Shown: one piece after another, positions 31,406 to 39,483 of the stretch
Numbering within the stretch: position 1 is the stretch's first letter
Layout of the letters: each line of letters opens with the position of its first letter
Assembly: GCA_944384725.1 (NCBI GenBank)
Contig: CALWUJ010000002.1
Location: 62,001 to 126,000 of the forward strand
Source of the DNA: an uncultured Agathobaculum sp.
Lineage (GTDB): Bacteria; Bacillota; Clostridia; Oscillospirales; Butyricicoccaceae
Direction of reading: 5' to 3'
Length of the DNA stretch: 64,000 nt
The notes under the pieces: generated by a model
Database searches by the model: none
Told to the model about the DNA's origin: nothing
The model's input: the letters and a program-made list of their open reading frames with translations, nothing else
Made by a program: the position numbers and the translations under genes

Positions 31406-32659
31406 ATGGATAAGATTACCGCCGCCCTGGTTGGCGGCCTGTTTGACGAAGGCGGTTTTTCCGCCTATGCACGTCCGGTCTTGTTCGGTACGGCAGGCGA
31501 CACGGTGCGGGGCGAACTGCCCGAGGCTGTGGATGCATGCTTCTTTGTGCACGATGATCGGGAACCTGCGCTGGCGGGTGCGGAAAGCATTGCGCTGACG
31601 GAGGGTAACCGTTTCGCGGCGCTTGGCAGCCTGCCGGAAAGCGAGCATGTGCTGGTGGTTGCCGCGCCGTTTGTGCTTGCTGAGGATGACGCGCTGACCC
31701 ATCTGATCGAGACACATGTGATGACCGGTTACGGCGTGAGCGTACTGGTGGCCGAGCAGCAGGGCTTCGATGCGGAAGGACAGCCCATCCCGCGCGATAC
31801 GCATTGCCTTGTCGCAATGTTCACCTATGAGATGCTGCAAAAGGCACTGGCGGCGGGCGGCGATACGCTGGATGCGCTGGTGGAAGCGGCGGTTGCCGCA
31901 GGCGCACAGAAAGGCGTTGCCGTGACCAATGAGATCGTCGAGATCTGCGACGGCGGTTCGGCTTATATCGCCTTCCGCGCGATGGTAAACCGCGTTAACT
32001 TCACGCTGATCGAAAAAGGCGTGCAGATTTTTGATCCGGCCAATACCTATATCGCGCCGGACGCTCAAATCGAAGCAGGCGCGACCATCCTGCCCGGCTG
32101 CCATATCCGTCCGGGCTGTCAGGTGGGCACGGGCGCGGTCATCGGCCCGAACTCCATTCTGGAAAAAGCGAAGATCGGCGCGGGAACGACGATCAACAAT
32201 TCGCATGTGCATGAGTCCAGCATCGGCGCACACACTACGGTTGGGCCGTTTGCTTATGTTCGCCCGCAGTGCGTGGTGGGCGACGGCTGCCGCATCGGTG
32301 ACTTTGTCGAGCTGAAGAAGTCCACCATCGGCAACGGTACCAAGGTATCCCACCTGACCTATATTGGCGACGCAACCGTCGGCGAGCGGGTCAACTTCGG
32401 CTGCGGCACGGTCGTGACCAACTACGACGGCTATCACAAGTACCACACCGACATCGGTGATGACTGCTTTATCGGCTGCAATACCAACCTGGTCGCACCG
32501 GTCAAGCTTGGCGACCGTGCGTTCACCGCAGCGGGTGCGACGATCACCAAGGACGTGCCGGCGGGCGCGCTGGCAGTGGCTCGTGCGCGTCAGACCACGC
32601 TCGAAGGCTGGAACGACCGTCGCCGCGAGGCACATGAAAAAGAGCAAAATAAAAAGTAA
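31406..32659 (+). CDS. glmU: GlmU-like protein: intact acetyltransferase half, degenerate uridylyltransferase half
   Basis: 417 residues against the usual ~450. From ~215 the left-handed beta-helix with hexapeptide repeats is well conserved ([42 protein letters not shown] with catalytic His316, [19 protein letters not shown]), so glucosamine-1-phosphate acetylation is likely. The N-terminal half lacks the LAAGxGTRM...KP motif needed for UTP binding. It sits before prs as in Bacillus. Either the second reaction (UDP-GlcNAc formation) is done elsewhere or this is a specialised acetyltransferase. Confidence 0.8.
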   Translation: MDKITAALVGGLFDEGGFSAYARPVLFGTAGDTVRGELPEAVDACFFVHDDREPALAGAESIALTEGNRFAALGSLPESEHVLVVAAPFVLAEDDALTHLIETHVMTGYGVSVLVAEQQGFDAEGQPIPRDTHCLVAMFTYEMLQKALAAGGDTLDALVEAAVAAGAQKGVAVTNEIVEICDGGSAYIAFRAMVNRVNFTLIEKGVQIFDPANTYIAPDAQIEAGATILPGCHIRPGCQVGTGAVIGPNSILEKAKIGAGTTINNSHVHESSIGAHTTVGPFAYVRPQCVVGDGCRIGDFVELKKSTIGNGTKVSHLTYIGDATVGERVNFGCGTVVTNYDGYHKYHTDIGDDCFIGCNTNLVAPVKLGDRAFTAAGATITKDVPAGALAVARARQTTLEGWNDRRREAHEKEQNKK

Positions 32660-32707
32660 ACATAGAAAAAACGGGATAAATTCTATCATTATGACGGAGG
32701 CTTACCA

Positions 32708-33667
32708 ATGATTTCTCACGGAAAAAATATCAAAATTTTCTCCGGCAACTCTCACCCCGCACTGGCAATGCAGATTGCGTCCGCGCTCGGCCTGTCGATC
32801 GGTAAAGCGGCAATTTCCACCTTCGCGGACGGCGAAATCTCGGTTTCGATTTCCGAGTCCGTGCGCGGTTCGGACGTATTCCTGGTACAGTCCACCTGCG
32901 GCCCGGTCAACAACAACCTGATGGAGTTGCTCATCATGATCGACTCCTGCAAGCGTGCGTCTGCCGGCCGTATCACGGCGGTTATCCCTTATTTCGGCTA
33001 TGCGCGTCAGGACCGCAAGAGCAAGGCGCGTGACCCGATCTCGGCCAAGCTGGTCGCCAACCTCATCACCGCAGCAGGTGCGGACCGCGTGCTGACCATG
33101 GACCTGCATGCGGCGCAGATTCAGGGCTTTTTCGACATCCCGGTGGACAATATGCTGGGCTCTTCCGTGCTGATCCCGTATATCGCGGGCAAGTTCGGTG
33201 TGGGCACGGACGATACGGTTATCGTTTCTCCCGATCTCGGCTCGGTCACCCGTGCGCGTAAGTTCACCGAAAAGCTGGACATGCCGCTTGCCATCATCGA
33301 CAAGCGCCGCCCGAAGGCGAATGTATCCGAGGTTATGAACATCATCGGTAACGTCGAGGGCAAAAAGTGCATCCTCGTGGACGACCTGATCGACACGGCA
33401 GGCACGCTGGTGCATGCGGCGGACGCGCTGGTTGAAAAGGGCGGCGCAACCGAGGTATATGCTTGCGCGACCCACGGCGTGCTGTCCGGTCCGGCGATCG
33501 AGCGCATCGAGAACAGCCCGATCAAGGAACTGGCGATTCTGGATACCATCCCGCTGCCGAGCGAAAAGAAGCTGGACAAGATCAAGCTGCTGTCGGTAGC
33601 GCCGGTGCTTACTGAAGCGATTGCGCGCATTTACGAGGAAACTTCGGTTTCGACTCTGTTCGACTGA
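32708..33667 (+). CDS. prs: Ribose-phosphate pyrophosphokinase
   Basis: 319 residues. Makes PRPP from ribose 5-phosphate and ATP for nucleotide, His and Trp synthesis. Contains FADGEISVSISESVRGSDVFLVQS, the metal/ATP segment YFGYARQDRK, DLHAAQIQGFFDIPVDN and the PRPP loop VDDLIDTAGT. ACGGAGG lies 8 nt before the ATG. It follows glmU with a 48-nt gap, the classic Gram-positive pairing. Confidence 0.97.
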   Translation: MISHGKNIKIFSGNSHPALAMQIASALGLSIGKAAISTFADGEISVSISESVRGSDVFLVQSTCGPVNNNLMELLIMIDSCKRASAGRITAVIPYFGYARQDRKSKARDPISAKLVANLITAAGADRVLTMDLHAAQIQGFFDIPVDNMLGSSVLIPYIAGKFGVGTDDTVIVSPDLGSVTRARKFTEKLDMPLAIIDKRRPKANVSEVMNIIGNVEGKKCILVDDLIDTAGTLVHAADALVEKGGATEVYACATHGVLSGPAIERIENSPIKELAILDTIPLPSEKKLDKIKLLSVAPVLTEAIARIYEETSVSTLFD

Positions 33668-33688
33668 AACGGATGATTGGACAATTTG

Positions 33689-33722
33689 GGGGCGGACAAC
33701 AGGTGTTTGTCCGCCCCTTTGC
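33689..33722 (+). terminator. Terminator after prs
   Basis: GGGGCGGACAA / TTGTCCGCCCC, 11-bp stem, then TTTGCTCT. Confidence 0.8.
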
Positions 33723-33777
33723 TCTATCCGGCGGAGATGCCGGACAGGGAGAACCCAAAGAAAAGCGAGGAACAGGC

Positions 33778-34563
33778 ATGAAACTTCTCACGGTAGGCGA
33801 TGTGGTCGGGGAGGCTGGCATCGACACCCTGCATGCGCTGCTGCGCCGCGTCAAACGCGCGCACAGCGTGGATTTTGTGATCGTCAATGGTGAAAACGCC
33901 GCTGGGCGCGGCATCACGCCCAAGCAGGCGGACGATATCTTTGCCGCAGGCGCGGATGTGGTCACGCTGGGCAACCATGCGTTTTCCAAACAGCAAATTG
34001 CCGCTTATCTGGATGAGCGGCAGGATATTCTGCGCCCGGCCAACCTTGCCCCGCAAAGCCCGGGACAGGGCTGGGGGATTTACGATGGGCCGCAGGGACT
34101 GCGGTTGCTGGTGATGAACCTGATCGGCCGGTGCGACATGCATTACGGGCCGGATAACCCGTTTTTGTGTGCGGATAAGATTCTGCGCGAGGCGGAAGGC
34201 AAATACGATCTTGCGCTTGCGGAAATCCATGCGAATGCGACCAGCGAAAAGCTGGCAATGGGATATTATCTCGATGGCCGCTGTGCCGCTGTCTGGGGCA
34301 CACACACCCATGTCCAGACCGCGGATGAGCGCATCAACCCCAAAGGCTCGGGCTACATCACCGATCTGGGGATGACCGGTCCGATCGTGTCCGTGCTGGG
34401 CGTGCGGGTCGAGCAGTCGATTGCCATGTTCCGCGGTGACCTGACCGAGTATTTCAAGACAGCACCGGGGGACTGCGCGCTGTCGGGTGCGGTGTTTGAG
34501 TTGGGACGAGACGGCAAATGCACTTCGGTGACCCGCGTGTGGGAGCGCTGCGCGCAGCCGTAA
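33778..34563 (+). CDS. ymdB: YmdB family metallophosphoesterase
   Basis: 261 residues. The TIGR00282-type calcineurin-like fold shows GDVVGEAG near the N-terminus, NGENAAGRG, GNHAFSK, EIHANATSEK and GTHTHVQTADE, all metal-ligand motifs of this family. Bacillus YmdB hydrolyses 2',3'-cyclic nucleotides and affects biofilm and sporulation decisions. Minor deviations are seen: GNHAFSK where GNHxWD is common and EIHA where DFHA is common. GAGG lies 8-9 nt before the ATG at 33778. Confidence 0.9.
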   Translation: MKLLTVGDVVGEAGIDTLHALLRRVKRAHSVDFVIVNGENAAGRGITPKQADDIFAAGADVVTLGNHAFSKQQIAAYLDERQDILRPANLAPQSPGQGWGIYDGPQGLRLLVMNLIGRCDMHYGPDNPFLCADKILREAEGKYDLALAEIHANATSEKLAMGYYLDGRCAAVWGTHTHVQTADERINPKGSGYITDLGMTGPIVSVLGVRVEQSIAMFRGDLTEYFKTAPGDCALSGAVFELGRDGKCTSVTRVWERCAQP

Positions 34564-34600
34564 TGATGGAAAATCCATTGGTTGGAAAGGAGGGCGGCGT

Positions 34601-35782
34601 ATGATTGCGATTTTTCTGGCTCCGGCTTATCTCTTGCTCAACGTGTATCTGGCACGCTGGGTGCTGCGCTGGACGGGCGCGTGCCATCGGTTTTGCGGCA
34701 TGAAGGCATTCCGTGCGGCGTTTATTGTTGTGTATGCGCTGGTCGCGTCTGCGCCGCTGACCGGCTTTTTGATCCAGTCGCCGTATGCGCTGCGGAAGTT
34801 TTTGCGGCAGGTCGGGAATTACTGGTTCGGCTGGATGCTGTATCTCGTGCTTGCGGTTTTGATTGTTGAAGTGGCGCTATTTGTGATACGGCGCGTGCGG
34901 GGCAAGGATTTCGAGCAGATGCAGCAAGTGCGGCGCGTGCAGGGCGGCGTGGCGCTTGCATTGGTGTGTGCGGTCAGCTTTTACGGCATGGTGCATGCCA
35001 AACAGCTGCATGTGACCGAGTATGACGTGACGCTGCAGGGTGCGGGCGAGGATATGACGGTAGCGCTGCTCGCCGACCTGCATCTGGGTTACAGCACCGA
35101 GCCGGCATATATCGAGCGGGCCGTGCAGGAGATCAACCAAAGGCAGCCCGATCTGGTGGTGATCGCGGGCGATATTTTCGACAATGAATATGAGGCGATC
35201 CCGCAGCCTGAGCGGATTGCGGCGGCTCTGGCATCGCTTGATAGTACATACGGCACTTATGCTTGCTGGGGCAATCACGATTTGTCCGAGCCGATCTTGG
35301 CGGGGTTTACCTGGGATACAGCGGACAAGAACAAGGATGACCCGCGTATGACGGAATTTTTGGAGACAGCCGGTGTAACACTATTGGATGATCGTGCGGT
35401 GACGCTGGAAAACGGTGTACAGCTGGTCGGGCGGCGTGATCCGGCGCGCAGCAACAAATTGGCGGAGCAGCGGCTCAGTCCGGCGCAGCTTATCGCGTCG
35501 CTCGATCAGCAGCAGCCGATTTTTGTGATCGACCACCAGCCGAAGGAGCTGGAAGCGTTGGCACAGGCGGGCGTGGACCTCGATCTGTCCGGCCACACGC
35601 ACGATGGGCAGCTGTTCCCCGGCAATCTGCTCATGCGTTTGTTGTGGGACAATGCTTGCGGCCGGGAGCAAATCGGGGATATGGTTTCGGTCGTGACCAG
35701 CGGCCTTGGCGTCTGGGGACCGGATATGCGCGTCGGTACGCGCAGCGAGGTGGTTTGCATTTCCGTGCATTTTTCGGAATAA
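34601..35782 (+). CDS. Membrane-anchored metallophosphoesterase (YkuE/YaeI-like)
   Basis: 393 residues. Four hydrophobic segments in the first ~130 residues are followed by an extracytoplasmic calcineurin-like domain with LLADLHLGY, VIAGDIFDN, WGNHDLS, VIDHQPKE and LSGHTHDGQLFPGN, i.e. the full metal-binding set. Proteins of this type act on UDP-sugar or lipid phosphates at the membrane; the substrate here is unknown. AAAGGAGGG precedes the ATG. It follows ymdB after 37 nt and is probably co-transcribed. Confidence 0.9.
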   Translation: MIAIFLAPAYLLLNVYLARWVLRWTGACHRFCGMKAFRAAFIVVYALVASAPLTGFLIQSPYALRKFLRQVGNYWFGWMLYLVLAVLIVEVALFVIRRVRGKDFEQMQQVRRVQGGVALALVCAVSFYGMVHAKQLHVTEYDVTLQGAGEDMTVALLADLHLGYSTEPAYIERAVQEINQRQPDLVVIAGDIFDNEYEAIPQPERIAAALASLDSTYGTYACWGNHDLSEPILAGFTWDTADKNKDDPRMTEFLETAGVTLLDDRAVTLENGVQLVGRRDPARSNKLAEQRLSPAQLIASLDQQQPIFVIDHQPKELEALAQAGVDLDLSGHTHDGQLFPGNLLMRLLWDNACGREQIGDMVSVVTSGLGVWGPDMRVGTRSEVVCISVHFSE

Positions 35783-35836
35783 TGCACGGCGGACAAGCGT
35801 CCGTGTGGGAAAAACAGATAAAAGAAGGGGAGGCTT

Positions 35837-35864
35837 TTGTACATTTTGCAAGAAGTTGTATAAT
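35837..35864 (+). promoter_or_regulatory. Distal promoter of the DUF4914 gene
   Basis: TTGTAC (35837-35842), 16-nt spacer, TATAAT (35859-35864). The -10 lies in the middle of an inverted repeat. Confidence 0.65.
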
Positions 35865-35875
35865 AACTTGCAAAA
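35844..35875. promoter_or_regulatory. Inverted repeat over the distal promoter
   Basis: TTTTGCAAG (35844-35852) and CTTGCAAAA (35867-35875), exact 9-bp arms around a 14-nt centre that contains TATAAT: a candidate operator. Confidence 0.5.
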
Positions 35876-35888
35876 ATGCGAAAATTTG

Positions 35889-35918
35889 TTGACGTGACAC
35901 CCGGTTTTGCAGTATGCT
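35889..35918 (+). promoter_or_regulatory. Proximal promoter of the DUF4914 gene
   Basis: TTGACG (35889-35894), 18-nt spacer, TATGCT (35913-35918). It leaves a leader of about 108 nt. Confidence 0.65.
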
Positions 35919-36032
35919 ATAAATGAACAACAATTGGCCTGATTGCATCTATGATGATGAGGCCTTGCAGCAGGCACACCGAGGGGCGGCTTTGGGAAGG
36001 GCGCCGGCGGTGTGAAAGGAGGAAACAAACAG

Positions 36033-37907
36033 ATGAACCCGTTGCTCAACAAATTCACTTTCACGGACGAGCTGAAGGATGTGCTCGAAAATTGTAAAGG
36101 CGTGTCGGTTCCGACCAGCAAGGCGGAACTGTACGATATGGTCTTCGGTCCGGAGCATGCCGATGTGTATGACGTCGTGTTCGACGTGCCGGGTAAGGGG
36201 CCGGTCAAGGAAGCGGACGTAACACGATGCAAGAACGGTGCATCGGTCAACTTCGTGGAGGATTATATGCGCCGCCGCGAGCCGGACTGCATGCGCATTG
36301 CGGACGATAAGCCGACTGATAAAAAGCGTTTTGCCGATGTTTACGGCTATCCCTTTGCTGATCTGCGCCGCGAGACCATGGAATGGTTCAAGACGCAGGA
36401 ACTGATCCTGATGCCCTTTAATTCGGGCGGCAATATCTATGGCTACGGCTCTATGCTGGTCTGCCCCAAGCAGTGCGCGTTCTTCGCGTTTGCGCTGGCG
36501 CATCTGCAGGGCTTTGTCAACGCAGAGGAGAGCGAGGGCTATCAGCCGCGCGCAATCGTTTACGTTGCGCCGCCGTTCCGTCACACGCACTTTGAGGGTA
36601 AGCAGGTTGTCGTGCACAACCGTCTGGACGACTGCCATGAGGTATTCTCTTACAACCTCTATCCCGGTCCGTCCGCGAAGAAGGGCGTTTACTCGGTGCT
36701 GCTGGATATCGGCGAGCAGGAAGGCTGGACCACCTGCCATACGTCCTGCGGTCGTCTGGTAACGCCGTATGAAAACGAAATGGTCATCATGCACGAGGGT
36801 GCGTCCGGCGGCGGCAAGAGCGAAATGCTGCAGGACATCGCGCGTGAGCCGGATGGTCGCGTGCTGCTCTCGAAGAATACCGTCACCGGTGAGGAAACCT
36901 ATCTCAACATGGGCGCAACCTGCTCGATCGAGCCGGTGTGCGACGATATGGCGACCTGCTATCCGCAGCTGCAGAACAAGTCCGGTAAGCTGGTGCTGGT
37001 CGATGGTGAGGACGGCTGGTTCCTCCGCATGGACGGCGTGACCCACTATGGCTGTGATCCGGTGTACGAGCGCATCTGCACCGAGCCCAAGGAGCCGCTC
37101 TGCTTCTTCAACATGGAAGGCCATCCGGGTGCAACGCTGCTGATTTGGGAGCATACGCTCGATTCCACCGGCAAGCCCTGCTCCAACCCGCGCGCGATCG
37201 TGCCGCGCTGGGATGTACCGCACATCGTCAAGGAGCCGGTAGAGGTTGACGTGCGTTCGTTCGGCGTTCGCATGCCCCCCTCGACCCGCGAGAACCCGAA
37301 CTACGGCATCATGGGCATGATGCACATCATCCCGCCCGCACTGGCATGGCTGTGGCGTCTGGTAGCGCCGCGCGGCTTTAACAACCCCTCGATCGTCACC
37401 GGCAACGAGCTCAAGAGCGAGGGCGTTGGCTCTTACTGGCCGTTTGCGACCGGTCAGCGCGTCAAGCAGGCAAACCTGCTGCTCGAGCAGATTATGAACA
37501 GCCCGAACACCCGCTATGTGCTCATCCCGAACCAGCACATCGGCGTATACAAGGTCGGCTTTGCGGCTGAGTGGATTTCCCGTGAGTATCTGGCGCGTCA
37601 CGGCGGCGCGAAGATCCGCCGCGAGCATCTTGAACCGGCTCGCTGCCCGCTGCTCGGCTACGCGATGAAGGATATGACTATTGACGGTCAGCGCATCCGT
37701 TCCAAGTATCTGCGCGTCGATACGCAGGACCGTGTCGGCACGGACGGCTATGACGCAGGCGCCAAGATCCTGACCGACTTCTTCCGTAAGGAACTGGCGA
37801 AGTTTGATACGCCCGAGCTGGATCCGCGCGGCAAGCAGATTATTGACTGCTTCATGAACGGCGGCTCGCTCGCGGATTTTGAGGCGATCACCCCGACCAA
37901 CCTGTAA
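36033..37907 (+). CDS. DUF4914 family protein with PEPCK-like P-loop
   Basis: 624 residues, recognised as the uncharacterised DUF4914 family. A phosphate-binding loop GASGGGKS lies at 256-263 inside MHEGASGGGKSEMLQDI, with acidic VDGEDGWF and the segment FNMEGHPGATLLIWEH further on, a layout like PEP carboxykinase or HPr kinase folds. An ATP- or GTP-dependent kinase-like role is therefore inferred, not shown. AAAGGAGG precedes the ATG at 36033. It is monocistronic, with two promoters, a long leader and a strong terminator, and its codon use looks like that of a highly expressed gene. Confidence 0.75.
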   Translation: MNPLLNKFTFTDELKDVLENCKGVSVPTSKAELYDMVFGPEHADVYDVVFDVPGKGPVKEADVTRCKNGASVNFVEDYMRRREPDCMRIADDKPTDKKRFADVYGYPFADLRRETMEWFKTQELILMPFNSGGNIYGYGSMLVCPKQCAFFAFALAHLQGFVNAEESEGYQPRAIVYVAPPFRHTHFEGKQVVVHNRLDDCHEVFSYNLYPGPSAKKGVYSVLLDIGEQEGWTTCHTSCGRLVTPYENEMVIMHEGASGGGKSEMLQDIAREPDGRVLLSKNTVTGEETYLNMGATCSIEPVCDDMATCYPQLQNKSGKLVLVDGEDGWFLRMDGVTHYGCDPVYERICTEPKEPLCFFNMEGHPGATLLIWEHTLDSTGKPCSNPRAIVPRWDVPHIVKEPVEVDVRSFGVRMPPSTRENPNYGIMGMMHIIPPALAWLWRLVAPRGFNNPSIVTGNELKSEGVGSYWPFATGQRVKQANLLLEQIMNSPNTRYVLIPNQHIGVYKVGFAAEWISREYLARHGGAKIRREHLEPARCPLLGYAMKDMTIDGQRIRSKYLRVDTQDRVGTDGYDAGAKILTDFFRKELAKFDTPELDPRGKQIIDCFMNGGSLADFEAITPTNL

Positions 37908-37927
37908 TCCCACGATTGAATGGAAAC

Positions 37928-37957
37928 AAAAACCGCTCCCATCGGGAGCGGTTTTTT
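37928..37957. terminator. Bidirectional terminator between the DUF4914 gene and trmO
   Basis: Perfect 13-bp stem AAAAACCGCTCCC / GGGAGCGGTTTTT with an ATC loop. Confidence 0.92.
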
Positions 37958-37963
37958 ATTGCA

Positions 37964-38653
37964 TTATGGGGCGGGAATGATGTTCTGTACGGTCAAAGTA
38001 TCGCCGTTAACCGAAAAGCGTATCTCGCAGCCTGCAAACGGGAAGCCATAAACGCGATCCGGCTCGTGCTGATAGCCTGGGCGTGGGTCCTGCGCAAGAA
38101 TGGAAAGCAGCGCGTCGCGCCGCCCTGTGGGCAGACGGTCGAGCAGCTCGTCCGCGCAGCAAACTTGCAGCACGCCCTCGCGGTTTTGCAGCGCAAAGCC
38201 GCCTGTGGCATTTGGATGCGCGTCGGTGTAGGCCAGATAGGGCTTGATGTCGAAAATCGGTGTGCCGTCCATCAGGTCCGCGCCCGAGACGTGCAGCACT
38301 GGCCCGTCCGGTGTGTGCATTTCGACGCGGTCGAGCTTGACAGAGGAAAGTCCAATTGCGTTGGGACGGAAGGGCGAGCGCGTGGCGAACACGCCCATGC
38401 GTCGGTTGCCGCCCAGCTTAGGTGGGCGCACGGTGGGTGACCAGCCGTCGCGTACGGCTTCGGAGAATTGCCAGATCAGCCAGAGATGGGAAAAGCCTTC
38501 GATGCCGCGCAGCGCGTCCGCGTTGCGGTATTCCGGTTCGAATACAATGCGTGCGGGCGCGTCAGCCAGCCCGCTTTGCCGTGGGATGCCGAATTTCGTG
38601 GGGAAATCGCTGCGGATGCGCGCGATGATATGCATGGGAACGGTTTGGGACAT
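37964..38653 (-). CDS. trmO: TrmO/YaeB family tRNA m6t6A methyltransferase
   Basis: 229 residues. The TsaA-like beta-barrel N-terminal domain has IARIRSDFPTKFGIPRQSG, LWLIWQF, the signature RSPFRPNAIGLS and DGTPIFDIKPYLAY. It N6-methylates t6A37 of threonine tRNAs with SAM. AAGGAAG precedes the ATG. It is divergent from the two-component system, with a TTGCGT/TATACT promoter. Confidence 0.9.
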   Translation of the reverse strand: MSQTVPMHIIARIRSDFPTKFGIPRQSGLADAPARIVFEPEYRNADALRGIEGFSHLWLIWQFSEAVRDGWSPTVRPPKLGGNRRMGVFATRSPFRPNAIGLSSVKLDRVEMHTPDGPVLHVSGADLMDGTPIFDIKPYLAYTDAHPNATGGFALQNREGVLQVCCADELLDRLPTGRRDALLSILAQDPRPGYQHEPDRVYGFPFAGCEIRFSVNGDTLTVQNIIPAP

Positions 38654-38683
38654 AAACGATCTTCCTTTGCCATTGATGTGTCC

Positions 38684-38712
38684 AGTATAGCATGTCCGCG
38701 CGGGACACGCAA
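38684..38712 (-). promoter_or_regulatory. Promoter of trmO
   Basis: Minus strand: TTGCGT (38712-38707), 17-nt spacer, TGcTATACT extended -10 (TATACT 38689-38684). The spacer contains TGTCC/GGACA arms (38693-38707). Confidence 0.7.
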
Positions 38713-38766
38713 TTCTTCCCGCTTTTACAGATTGTTAATGCATTCCCTGAGGAAAAGCGGTATAAT
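38712..38766 (+). promoter_or_regulatory. Promoter of the two-component operon with a degenerate 11-bp repeat box
   Basis: -10 TATAAT at 38761-38766. In the same phase as the htrA-like and small-RNA boxes lie ATTCTTCCCGC (38712), TTTTACAGATT (38723) and GTTAATGCATT (38734), the last again starting 27 bp before the -10. The match to NTTCA is partial, so autoregulation is a suggestion. Confidence 0.5.
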
Positions 38767-38799
38767 GAAAACATACTGATGAGAAAGCAGGGGTAGACT

Positions 38800-39480
38800 G
38801 TGGCAAAAAAGATACTCATCGTCGAAGACGAAGCAAATATTCGCGAGCTGCTGCGCCTGTATCTGGAGCGCGAGGGCTACGCGGTGGTCGAAGCGGCAAA
38901 CGGTGTGGAGGGCATCAAACTGTGGAAGTCCGAAAAGCCGGATATGCTGCTGCTGGACGTGATGATGCCGGTGATGGACGGCTGGGCGGTCTGCAAGGAG
39001 ATCCGCGCAGAAAGCGATGTGCCGATCATCATGCTGACGGCCAAGGGCGAGACTGCAGACCGTGTTTCCGGTCTGGAAATGGGTGCGGATGATTATATCG
39101 TCAAGCCGCTCGAGATGCCGGAGGTCATTGCGCGCGTGCGCGCGGTGTTCCGCCGCATGGCGCCGGATGATGCACCTGAGAAGCTGACGTTTGACAATCT
39201 GGTGATCGACAAGCAGGCGTATGATCTGGTCATCAAGGGCAAGCGCGTGGATGCGCCGCCCAAGGAGATCGAGCTGCTGTACTATCTTGCTTCCAGCCCG
39301 AACCGTGTGTTCACGCGCGCGCAGCTGCTGGACGATGTGTGGGGGTTTGACTATTTCGGCGACACCCGTACGGTGGATGTGCATGTTAAACGCCTGCGCG
39401 AAAAGCTGGAAGGCGTTTCGGATAAATGGGAGGTCAAGACCGTTTGGGGCGTCGGCTATAAGTTCGAGACCAAGGAGTAA
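38800..39480 (+). CDS. OmpR/PhoB family response regulator
   Basis: 226 residues from a GTG start. Receiver domain with acidic pocket (ILIVEDE), phosphoacceptor Asp53 (LLLDVMMP), and conserved Thr and Lys (MLTAKG, VKPLE). A winged-helix C-terminal DNA-binding domain (~130-225; RVFTRAQLLDDVWG, RTVDVHVKRLREKL, VWGVGYKF) follows, the type that binds 11-bp direct repeats. It lies 3 nt before its kinase gene. Candidate targets are the triple TTCA boxes at the htrA-like gene and the three small RNAs. Confidence 0.93.
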   Translation: MAKKILIVEDEANIRELLRLYLEREGYAVVEAANGVEGIKLWKSEKPDMLLLDVMMPVMDGWAVCKEIRAESDVPIIMLTAKGETADRVSGLEMGADDYIVKPLEMPEVIARVRAVFRRMAPDDAPEKLTFDNLVIDKQAYDLVIKGKRVDAPPKEIELLYYLASSPNRVFTRAQLLDDVWGFDYFGDTRTVDVHVKRLREKLEGVSDKWEVKTVWGVGYKFETKE

Positions 39481-39483
39481 ACC

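Noticed and set aside
35949..37913. Long open frame (654 codons) antisense to the DUF4914 gene
   Set aside because: Shadow of the strongly biased codons on the opposite strand; no start site or motif.
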